Below are positions 43,814-50,120 of a stretch of DNA of 50,120 bases, piece after piece. The notes below the pieces were generated by a model. That model worked only from the letters and a program-made list of their open reading frames with translations. It searched no databases and was not told where the DNA came from. The position numbers were made by a program, and so were the translations under genes. Origin of the DNA: CAURMH01 sp963525745 (GTDB lineage Bacteria; Pseudomonadota; Gammaproteobacteria; Enterobacterales; Pasteurellaceae); the NCBI GenBank assembly GCA_963525745.1, contig CAURMH010000003.1, forward strand, positions 1-50,120, given 5' to 3'. Each line of letters starts with the position of its first letter. Positions within the stretch are counted from its first letter, which is position 1.

Positions 43814-45010
43814 TTAAAGATTGGTTTTCTTCGCCGGTTGGGTGGTGCCAACGCCTTCTTTATCCGCAACAATCACTAATGCGCCGTTGCTTAAATTTTG
43901 TTGACCGCCGGTAATGACTTTATCGCCGACTTTTACTTCATCCCCTTTCAACTGGGCATAGATCCCCTGACGGTCTTTGGTAAAGACGGTGATAGATTTT
44001 GCGCGATACATTTTGTCGATATTTTCGTTACCTGCCAGTTTTTCTTTATCATCGTCCGAAAGTGCGGTCAAAATATAGAGAGATTCGCCATACATGTTAT
44101 AGCTCACCGCCACTTGAGGTACGACAATTTGCTGAACTTCCGTCGATAACGCGACGTTTAAACGGGTAAACATACCGGAGAGCAATTTGGTGCCATCTTC
44201 GGAATCGAAAGTCGCCTGAACGTCAATGAGTCCGGTTGATGAATTAATTGCCGGTTCAATTGCCGTAATTTTCGCGGCAAAAGTCTCTCCCACGCGCGCA
44301 TCGGCTGTTGCTGTTACTTTTTGTCCAAGATGAAGTTTATCCAATTGATTCTGTGCAATCGCAAAATCCACTTTCATTGAAGAACGGTCTTCTACACGGA
44401 CAATTTCCGTACCGTTTGTCACATATTGCCCGACATTCACTTTCACTATACCGGTTTTTCCATCGAAAGGCGCAACAATCTGTCGACGCTCAATCGTTGC
44501 TTTTAAGGACTCAATGTTTGCCGCTTGCGCTTCATAAGCCGCTTTTGCATTATCAAATTCCTGACGGGAAACCGATCCCGTTTTAACCAATTTGGCATAG
44601 CGCTGATAGGTTTGCTGTAACGAATTTACCTGAGCCTGAGCCGCTTGTAGGCTCGCTCGTTCGACAGAACTGTCTAATTCAACCAATAGATCGCCTTTCT
44701 TCACATTTTGCCCATTTTGAACTAAAACTTTTGCAATGGTGCCCGCACTTTGCGAACTTAACATCGCGCCTTGGTTAGGTCGAACCAATCCCGTGGTTTC
44801 GATAACCGGCGTCCATTCGGAAGCCTTTATTGTTATTGCAGTGACCGGCGCGGCGTTTTCAGGCTTATTGGCTAAAAATTTTGCAATTGCCATATCTTTG
44901 ATAAAATTTGTAACGATCATCGCCGCAAAAATTAACACAAATATACCAAGTGCTAATTTTAAAAAGAAAACATGCGAGCGTTTCGGTTTATTAGTCTGAG
45001 TTTGACTCAT
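43814..45010 (-). CDS. acrA: periplasmic adaptor of the RND pump, AcrA type
   Basis: A 398-residue membrane-fusion protein. One N-terminal helix anchors it (LKLALGIFVLIFAAMIVTN). Then come a lipoyl half-motif (GTIAKVLVQNGQNVKKGDLLVELD), a helical hairpin (QVNSLQQTYQRYAKLVKTG, then ANIESLKATIERRQI), the second lipoyl half (VAPFDGKTGIVKVNVG) and the beta-barrel. It lacks a lipobox, so it is anchored by the helix rather than by lipid. I choose the ATG at 45010 (MSQTQTNKPKRS), which has GGAG at a suitable distance; the ATG at 45025 has none. Confidence 0.92.
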   Translation of the reverse strand: MSQTQTNKPKRSHVFFLKLALGIFVLIFAAMIVTNFIKDMAIAKFLANKPENAAPVTAITIKASEWTPVIETTGLVRPNQGAMLSSQSAGTIAKVLVQNGQNVKKGDLLVELDSSVERASLQAAQAQVNSLQQTYQRYAKLVKTGSVSRQEFDNAKAAYEAQAANIESLKATIERRQIVAPFDGKTGIVKVNVGQYVTNGTEIVRVEDRSSMKVDFAIAQNQLDKLHLGQKVTATADARVGETFAAKITAIEPAINSSTGLIDVQATFDSEDGTKLLSGMFTRLNVALSTEVQQIVVPQVAVSYNMYGESLYILTALSDDDKEKLAGNENIDKMYRAKSITVFTKDRQGIYAQLKGDEVKVGDKVITGGQQNLSNGALVIVADKEGVGTTQPAKKTNL

Positions 45011-45044
45011 TTGGGAAAACTCCATTAAAACAAATAAATAACGG

Positions 45045-45608
45045 TTATTTCTGAATTGCGCGCCATGAGCGTTCAATTACAGATTCTAAGATGTCGTCAG
45101 TCAGCTCAACATTAAAAAACTTAATATCCGATGACATGGTCATGGCCGTTTTCAAACTTAATTGAAAGAGAACATCGCGCGGCAAATCGGCCAATACGCC
45201 GGCCTTTTGTGCCTGTAAATAAAAATGATCCCAGCGGTTATTTTCAATCGCCTTACAGATTTCGGTAAAATTCGGTAATGACTGATACTGATTTAAATTG
45301 GAGGCAATCGTTGGATTTTCCTGTAAAAAGTACCAAATATTCCACCACATTCGTCGGTATTGCTGAAAAAAAAACTCCGATTCATCAAAATCCTTTTCCA
45401 GCGTTGCCATAAACAGGGTAAATACCCGCTGTGCAAATTGTGTCAATAATTCGTCTTTATTCTGAAAATAAAGATAAATCGTACCGGCGGCGATGCCGGC
45501 TTCTTTTGCTAATTTGTGCATAGAAAGATGGTGTAAACCTTCCTTTGCCATTAAGCAATCCATCGCATTAAAAATTTTTTCGCTGAGAGCCGCCTTAGGT
45601 TGTTTCAT
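45045..45608 (-). CDS. acrR: TetR-family repressor of the acr operon
   Basis: A 187-residue TetR regulator. The N-terminal helix-turn-helix reads AAGTIYLYFQNKDELLTQF after LHHLSMHKLAKEAGI, and the C-terminal about 120 residues form the ligand domain. It is the first gene of acrR-acrA-acrB, with 34 bases to acrA. A 14-bp palindrome in its promoter (45659-45672) is the likely operator, implying autoregulation of the whole operon. Confidence 0.9.
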   Translation of the reverse strand: MKQPKAALSEKIFNAMDCLMAKEGLHHLSMHKLAKEAGIAAGTIYLYFQNKDELLTQFAQRVFTLFMATLEKDFDESEFFFQQYRRMWWNIWYFLQENPTIASNLNQYQSLPNFTEICKAIENNRWDHFYLQAQKAGVLADLPRDVLFQLSLKTAMTMSSDIKFFNVELTDDILESVIERSWRAIQK

Positions 45609-45658
45609 AAATAAATTAATACGAAATTTAAATTGAAGTTGTTGTGATATTTAAAATG

Positions 45659-45672
45659 AATGAACGTTCATT
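45659..45672. promoter_or_regulatory. TetR-type operator of the acr operon
   Basis: AATGAACGTTCATT is an exact 14-bp palindrome of the form bound by AcrR-like TetR proteins (core TGAACGTTCA). It overlaps the end of the -10 box of the acrR promoter and the likely start of transcription. Confidence 0.7.
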
Positions 45673-45697
45673 TTATGGATTTTTTTGACTTTAGCAA
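45670..45697 (-). promoter_or_regulatory. acrR promoter
   Basis: Minus-strand -35 TTGCTA (45697-45692) and -10 TAAAAT (45675-45670), 16 bases apart, about 62 bases before the acrR start. Confidence 0.5.
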
Positions 45698-45801
45698 GCT
45701 GAAAATAGAAAAAGGATCTGTCCTTAGGGAAGTTTTAAGGAAAATAATTTAAAGAAATTTTGTGAAAATTAACCGCATTTGAACGATAAATACAAAGGGA
45801 G

Positions 45802-46479
45802 CTATCTTGTTCCGTATACGACGATCGTTTTCCCATGGGCATGGATGAGATTCTGCTCTTCGAGCATTTTTATGATCCGTCCGACGGTTTCGCGCGAACA
45901 TCCCACCATTTGACCGATTTCCTGACGGGTCACTTTAATTTGCATTCCGTCCGGATGCGTCATCGCTTCCGGCTGCTTAGCAAGGTTCATCAGTGTCTGC
46001 GCAATCCGCCCTGCTACATCCAAAAATGCCAGATTACTCACTTGACGCGAGGTATTTTGTAAGCGACGCGCTAATTGCGCGGTTAAATACATGAGAATTT
46101 CCGGATTGATTTGAATAAGTTGTCGATATTTCTTATAAGAAATTTCTGCGATTTCACAAGGAGTTTTCGTTTTTACCCAAGCGGATCGCTTTGAATCATG
46201 ATCAAACAGCCCGCCTTCACCAAAAAATTGATCAGCGCCTAAATAACTTAAAATCATCTCTTTACCTTCGTCATCTTTTGCGGAAACAATCACTTTTCCT
46301 TTTATAACGTAGTACAACGTCAATGCTTCTTCGCCGGCGTGAATTAATGTGGATTTTGCGGGATATTTATGAATGTGGCAATGAGTTAAGAACCAATCTA
46401 AAATCGGATCGCGTGCCGCGATTAATTCCTCTTGTTCGCGTAGCGCTAACGCCTCCGCTCTATCCAATCCGTCTTGCAT
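45802..46479 (-). CDS. crp: cAMP receptor protein
   Basis: A 225-residue global regulator, required in Haemophilus for competence and sugar use. The cAMP pocket is FFGEGGLFDHDSKRSAWVKT (about 69-88), then the dimer helix and the DNA-binding VTRQEIGQMVGCSRETVGRI. The ATG at 46479 is preceded by GGGAGA and chosen over the frame extending to 46503, which overlaps yheU. Its N-terminus is longer than E. coli Crp (210) by about 15 residues, as in Haemophilus (224). It follows yheU by 10 bases. Confidence 0.95.
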   Translation of the reverse strand: MQDGLDRAEALALREQEELIAARDPILDWFLTHCHIHKYPAKSTLIHAGEEALTLYYVIKGKVIVSAKDDEGKEMILSYLGADQFFGEGGLFDHDSKRSAWVKTKTPCEIAEISYKKYRQLIQINPEILMYLTAQLARRLQNTSRQVSNLAFLDVAGRIAQTLMNLAKQPEAMTHPDGMQIKVTRQEIGQMVGCSRETVGRIIKMLEEQNLIHAHGKTIVVYGTR

Positions 46480-46489
46480 AAGATTCTCC

Positions 46490-46714
46490 CTAATCTTCCC
46501 CAAAGAAATTCGTTTTATCTTTTAGATCAATTGATTCATGTAATTCTGACCAAACGATGACCACGCTTCCACCACGAATTTTGGCCAACAACGTTTGCTT
46601 TTTTTGAGCTAAAGACAGCTCTTCCGAACCATAATCCGTCCCTTCCCTCAAAATAAAACTTTCCACGATATTGTCCAACGTCTCGGTCTTAAGCGCCTGC
46701 CACGGAATGATCAT
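46490..46714 (-). CDS. yheU: YheU family protein (UPF0270)
   Basis: A 74-residue protein of unknown function that aligns with E. coli YheU: MIIPWQALKTETLDNIVESF, LREGTDYGSEELSL and VVIVWSELHESIDL. It is part of the run slmA-yheU-crp, 27 bases after slmA. Confidence 0.92.
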   Translation of the reverse strand: MIIPWQALKTETLDNIVESFILREGTDYGSEELSLAQKKQTLLAKIRGGSVVIVWSELHESIDLKDKTNFFGED

Positions 46715-46741
46715 CTATTTTAACCTTAAAGTAAAGTCGAA

Positions 46742-47395
46742 TTAGGCAAGCAACGGTTCGATAAAATGCCATTGCTGTTCAAAACTTTGATTTGCACCAT
46801 AGCGAAAATTCGTTCTTACATAACGCATAAATTGCCCTTCGCAAAGCGTAACCAAATGGGCGGCGATAATACGCTCATCGACACTAAAACCACGCCCTTC
46901 GCGCAATTTTCTCATTTGCAGAATATTAACGAACTGCATTTCCAATCGATCAAAAAACTGTGCGACGCGCGCTTGCAATTGCGTCTCTTCAAACATTAAG
47001 GCATGCCCCGTTAAAATACGCGTTAATCCCGGATTTTTACGGGCAAAATCCAAAATCATTTCCATAATGTCACGAACTCGATTCATTGTGTTCGTTTCGT
47101 GGCGAATGGAGCTTCCGATACGACTCAATAATGTCGATTCGATATTTTCTATCAGCGCTTCGAACATTTTCGTCTTACTCGGAAAATAGCGGTATAACGC
47201 GGCCTCAGAGACGCCCACCTCCTGCGCTAAACGCGCCGTTGTCATACGTTCCATCCCCCGTTCGGAATGAAGCATATGGGTCAGCACAGTGAGCACCTGC
47301 TGTCGACGTTCTTTGACGGTGCGTTTTTCAATTTTCGGGAGTTTTGCGGCTGTCTTCACATCAGTGACATCTGTTAAAGATAATTGTTTTTCCAT
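46742..47395 (-). CDS. slmA: nucleoid occlusion factor SlmA
   Basis: A 217-residue TetR-fold protein that binds specific chromosomal sites and blocks FtsZ ring formation over the nucleoid. The helix-turn-helix is MTTARLAQEVGVSEAALYRYF followed by PSKTKMFEALI, and the C-terminal FtsZ-binding helices are present to full length. The N-terminus is about 18 residues longer than E. coli SlmA (198). It starts 3 bases after dut. Confidence 0.94.
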   Translation of the reverse strand: MEKQLSLTDVTDVKTAAKLPKIEKRTVKERRQQVLTVLTHMLHSERGMERMTTARLAQEVGVSEAALYRYFPSKTKMFEALIENIESTLLSRIGSSIRHETNTMNRVRDIMEMILDFARKNPGLTRILTGHALMFEETQLQARVAQFFDRLEMQFVNILQMRKLREGRGFSVDERIIAAHLVTLCEGQFMRYVRTNFRYGANQSFEQQWHFIEPLLA

Positions 47396-47398
47396 AAA

Positions 47399-47854
47399 TT
47401 ATTTTTTACCCGAATGACCAAAACCGCCTTCACCGCGTTGAGTCTGCTCAAATTCTTGAACAAGATTAAATTCCGCCTGTACGACCGGAACAAAAACCAA
47501 CTGAGCAATACGATCGCCGATATCAATCGTAAAAGGCGCTTCCCCGCGATTCCACACGGAAACCATCAACGGCCCTTGGTAATCAGAATCAATTAAACCG
47601 ACTAAGTTGCCAAGCACTATGCCATGTTTATGACCCAAACCGGAACGTGGTAAAATCACTGCGGCCAGATTCCGATCCGCAATATAAATGGATAATCCGG
47701 TCGGAATGAGTTGAGTTTCCCCGGGCTGCAACACCAGCGGTCGTGTTAACAACGCGCGCAAATCCAATCCCGCAGAGCCTTCCGTTGCATATGTCGGCAA
47801 AGGGAATTCCGTTCCCAGGCGAGGATCTAAAATTTTTACATCAATTTTTTTCAT
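47399..47854 (-). CDS. dut: dUTP diphosphatase
   Basis: A 151-residue trimeric dUTPase that keeps uracil out of DNA. The five motifs are visible: ATEGSAGLDLRA, LPRSGLGHKHG, GLIDSDYQGPLMVSVWN, GDRIAQLVFVPV and the C-terminal RGEGGFGHSGKK. It begins 1 base after the coaBC stop. Confidence 0.97.
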   Translation of the reverse strand: MKKIDVKILDPRLGTEFPLPTYATEGSAGLDLRALLTRPLVLQPGETQLIPTGLSIYIADRNLAAVILPRSGLGHKHGIVLGNLVGLIDSDYQGPLMVSVWNRGEAPFTIDIGDRIAQLVFVPVVQAEFNLVQEFEQTQRGEGGFGHSGKK

Positions 47855-47855
47855 T

Positions 47856-49055
47856 TTATTCTTTCCTTTTATTATATCTTTGCATAATAAAATCGGCTAA
47901 TTGTACACCAAGTCGGGATTTATCCGCTTGAAAATATTGTTGCCCCGCTTGCCAAAAGACATGTAGGGCATTTTGCTCCGCACCGAAAACCTGTCCGGCA
48001 GAAACATCATTAGCACAAATCATATCCAAATTTTTTCGCGTTAATTTATCTTTCGCATAACGCTCAAGATGTTCGGTCTCTGCGGCAAAGCCAATCGTAA
48101 AAGGGCGATTTTCGGACAAATGGCCGACATCCGAAATAATATCCGGATTTTTAATTAATGTTAACGTCAGTGTATCATCGGATTTTTTAATTTTTTGCTC
48201 CGCCGCCTCGGCAACACGATAATCGGCAACGGCGGCGCAACCGATAAATATATGATTTTTGACCGCACTTTGCATCGCTTGCCGCCACATATCCTGTGCG
48301 GAAAGCACATCGATACGATGCACGTTTTGTGGCGTCGGCAAATTAACCGGACCGCTTATTAGCGTCACTTGCGCACCACGTCGGGCAAAGGCGTCAGCGA
48401 TAGCAAAGCCCATTTTTCCCGAACTATGATTACTAATGTAACGAACCGGATCAATTGCCTCTTGCGTCGGCCCGGCCGTAACGGTTACTTTTAGCTCGTG
48501 AAGATCTTGTTTTTGCCCGATATATTGACAAAGTGCGGTCAATATTTCGGAAGGTTCCGACATTCTACCCGCGCCGACGTCTCCGCAAGCCTGAACCCCG
48601 CTGTTCGGGCCGATAATCGTAATATGACGCGCCGAAAGTGCGGTCAAATTTTGCTGAGTTATGGCTTGCCGATACATCTGTTGGTTCATGGCCGGCGCAA
48701 GGAGAATCGGCGAAGACGTAGCCAAACAAATTGTCGTCAATAAATCATTGGCCATTCCCACCGCGCAACGCGCGATAAAATCAGCACTTGCCGGCGCGAT
48801 AAGCACATAATCGGCCCATTTTGCCAATTCAATATGTCCCATCGCCAACTCCGCCTGCGGATCCAACAATGATTGAGCAACCGCGTTACCGGAAATCGCC
48901 TGTAACGTCAAAGGGGTAACAAATTCCGCGGCAGCGGGGGTCAGCACTACCCGGACTTCCGCTTCAGACTTGCGTAGTAAACGAATCAATTCGATAGTTT
49001 TATAGGCGGCAATTCCCCCGGTCACGCCAACGACAATTCGTTTTCCTTTTAGCAT
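47856..49055 (-). CDS. coaBC: bifunctional phosphopantothenoylcysteine synthetase/decarboxylase
   Basis: A 399-residue enzyme of coenzyme A synthesis. The N-terminal FMN-dependent decarboxylase (CoaC, about 1-185) has GVTGGIAAYKTIELIRLL, APAMNQQMY and the catalytic cysteine in QACGDVGAGRM. The C-terminal CTP-dependent synthetase (CoaB, about 190-399) begins KVTVTAGPTQEAIDPVRYIS with NHSSGKMG. A GAGGTAAA ribosome binding site precedes the start. It heads the run coaBC-dut-slmA-yheU-crp and is divergent from radC. Two uptake sequences are close together inside (near 48531 and 48635). Confidence 0.97.
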   Translation of the reverse strand: MLKGKRIVVGVTGGIAAYKTIELIRLLRKSEAEVRVVLTPAAAEFVTPLTLQAISGNAVAQSLLDPQAELAMGHIELAKWADYVLIAPASADFIARCAVGMANDLLTTICLATSSPILLAPAMNQQMYRQAITQQNLTALSARHITIIGPNSGVQACGDVGAGRMSEPSEILTALCQYIGQKQDLHELKVTVTAGPTQEAIDPVRYISNHSSGKMGFAIADAFARRGAQVTLISGPVNLPTPQNVHRIDVLSAQDMWRQAMQSAVKNHIFIGCAAVADYRVAEAAEQKIKKSDDTLTLTLIKNPDIISDVGHLSENRPFTIGFAAETEHLERYAKDKLTRKNLDMICANDVSAGQVFGAEQNALHVFWQAGQQYFQADKSRLGVQLADFIMQRYNKRKE

Positions 49056-49270
49056 ATTTTACCTCATTCGCTGATTTGCATTGATTAAATTACGACTTTA
49101 CAACCGTTGTAAGTATCTAACCACAAATTGAGCATTCTACTTTAAATTTTTGCAATAAAGAATGCTATTTTTGCGATTCGTCTCGCAAATTTGGTTTGCC
49201 ATGCTCACACCAAGCAAAACGATTCTTGCAAAATCAGTCAAACAATCTTCCCTAAACGGTTATTGAAATT
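49056..49270. other. divergent intergenic region coaBC / radC
   Basis: It contains no gene. Two short inverted repeats are present: TTACAA-CCG-TTGTAA (49098-49112) and TTTGCGA-TTCGTC-TCGCAAA (49170-49189). They may be operators or weak terminators; I cannot assign a binding protein. Confidence 0.5.
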
Positions 49271-49930
49271 ATGACAAAAGAATTAATGCCGCGTGAAAAA
49301 TTATTGAAATTCGGCGTGGAATCTTTGCAAGATTATGAATTATTGGCGATTTTTTTACGTACCGGCATAAAAAATTGCCCGGTTATGCAACTTTCGGCAC
49401 AGGTTTTACAACATTTCGGCTCATTACGTCATTTATTATCGGCGACTCAAAAAGAATTTTGCGCAGTCAAAGGTCTTGGCGTTACACAATTTATTCAATT
49501 GCAAGCCTGTACCGAGATGACGAAGCGTTATTTAAAACAGGAAATACATAACGAATATGTCTTTAGCGACTCTGACATCGTAAAATTATATCTACAGGCC
49601 GAACTGCAGGCGGAAGAACGTGAGATTTTCATGGTGCTGTTTTTAGATAATCAACATCGACTAATTAAAAAAGAGCGGTTATTTTTAGGCACAATTAACA
49701 CGACAAATATTTACCCGCGCGAAATCATCAAAGAATGCCTTTATTGTAATGCGGCAGCGGTCATTTTGGCGCACAATCACCCTTCCGGAATGGCAAAGCC
49801 GAGCCAATCGGATAGAATGATGACGCAAAAGATTCGTGAAGCGGCGGAATTAATGGAAATTCGCGTTTTAGATCACTTTATTATCGGCAAAGGAGAGTGT
49901 TATTCTTTTGTCGAACATTGTTTGCTTTAA
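49271..49930 (+). CDS. radC: RadC family JAB/MPN-domain protein
   Basis: A 219-residue protein. The N-terminal helix-hairpin-helix region includes FCAVKGLGVTQFIQLQ, and the C-terminal JAMM metal motif is LAHNHPSGMAKPSQSD, with REIFMVLFLDNQHR before it. Despite the name, no repair role is established; RadC proteins are induced in competence and lie next to coaBC in many gammaproteobacteria. The length matches E. coli RadC (222). The ribosome binding site is weak. Confidence 0.94.
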   Translation: MTKELMPREKLLKFGVESLQDYELLAIFLRTGIKNCPVMQLSAQVLQHFGSLRHLLSATQKEFCAVKGLGVTQFIQLQACTEMTKRYLKQEIHNEYVFSDSDIVKLYLQAELQAEEREIFMVLFLDNQHRLIKKERLFLGTINTTNIYPREIIKECLYCNAAAVILAHNHPSGMAKPSQSDRMMTQKIREAAELMEIRVLDHFIIGKGECYSFVEHCLL

Positions 49931-49965
49931 ATTTTACGCTCATCAGGAAAACCATAGATTTATAC

Positions 49966-49994
49966 TTGAGAAGTTTAAAGAAAATCAGTATAAT
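49966..49994 (+). promoter_or_regulatory. strong promoter at the right edge (expected rpmB)
   Basis: TTGAGA (49966-49971), a 17-base spacer and a consensus TATAAT (49989-49994). Transcription should begin near 50001. The GC-rich discriminator (CGGCAC) after the -10 is typical of stringently controlled ribosomal promoters. Confidence 0.85.
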
Positions 49995-50000
49995 CGGCAC

Positions 50001-50120
50001 TCTTTAATATAGTAAGCGGGTCGGAGTAGCGCGACCTGACGAGGTAGCAAACCAGGTTTTTCTGGTTTAAACAATCCGAACCGTAAGCTCGAGCTTATAT
50101 TTAATTATTGGAGATTATTA
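50001..50120 (+). promoter_or_regulatory. structured 5' leader, probably of rpmB
   Basis: The leader has hairpin 1 (CGGGTCG/CGACCTG, 50017-50038), hairpin 2 (AAACCAG-GTTTTT-CTGGTTT, 50049-50068) and the palindrome TAAGCTCGAGCTTA (50084-50097). An alternative long-range pairing GGGTCGGA (50018-50025) with TCCGAACC (50075-50082) would compete with hairpin 1. TTGGAGATTATTA at the end is a ribosome binding site just before the edge. The neighbouring radC order predicts rpmB (L28) next, so ribosomal-protein autoregulation is a possibility. Confidence 0.55.

Noticed and set aside
1..50120. CRISPR arrays
   Set aside because: No regularly spaced direct repeats of 23-40 bases were seen. Recurrent short words are DNA-uptake sequences.

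Overview
The window is chromosomal DNA of a Pasteurellaceae bacterium of the 'Hin' DNA-uptake type. The 9-base uptake core AAGTGCGGT occurs in both orientations through most of the window, inside genes and as inverted pairs that serve as terminators. The housekeeping gene orders (fldA-fur, seqA-menE, aroC-mepA-yfcA-lpxM, radC / coaBC-dut-slmA-yheU-crp, acrRAB) are those I know from Haemophilus and its relatives. The genus cannot be fixed from the sequence alone.

Layout. 1-912: the 3' end of a tRNA-Val gene, then AT-rich DNA holding a decayed gene on the minus strand. 913-6276: psiE, yfcZ-like, trpS, hflD-purB, and a first thiosulfate/sulfur uptake pair (tsuB-like and a frameshifted tsuA-like gene). 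About 6.58-15.44 kb: a stress-response island of the Ter type. It has nine minus-strand genes in one run: terC, a small secreted protein, three TerY-type vWA proteins, a PP2C phosphatase, a Ser/Thr-like kinase, terD and a TerA/TerD-domain protein. A phage-type repressor gene is transcribed divergently, and the shared promoter region holds three 15-bp palindromic sites spaced exactly 21 bp apart. The island lies between two 91-bp direct repeats and between two copies of the tsuA-tsuB pair.

15.45-24.7 kb: the second, intact tsuA-tsuB pair, fabB, mnmC, yigB, ygiB-ygiC, a YdcZ-type membrane protein and lysC. 24.8-40.6 kb: sanA, fldA-fur, ybfF, seqA, menE, mscK, aroC, mepA, yfcA, lpxM, recQ-cyaY and lptM-lysA. 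40.7-50.1 kb: the acrR-acrA-acrB efflux operon, the run coaBC-dut-slmA-yheU-crp, radC, and at the right edge a strong promoter with a structured 5' leader for a gene just beyond the window, expected to be rpmB.

How the parts work together. The island carries a membrane protein (TerC), calcium-binding-type TerD proteins and the 'TerY-P' signalling triad (vWA protein, PP2C phosphatase, kinase). This set belongs to the Ter stress-response systems described by comparative genomics. In this copy the triad has three vWA paralogues, an unrecognised secreted four-cysteine protein and what looks like dedicated phage-style repression. It is the most interesting part of the window. The rest is ordinary core metabolism, envelope and regulatory genes.
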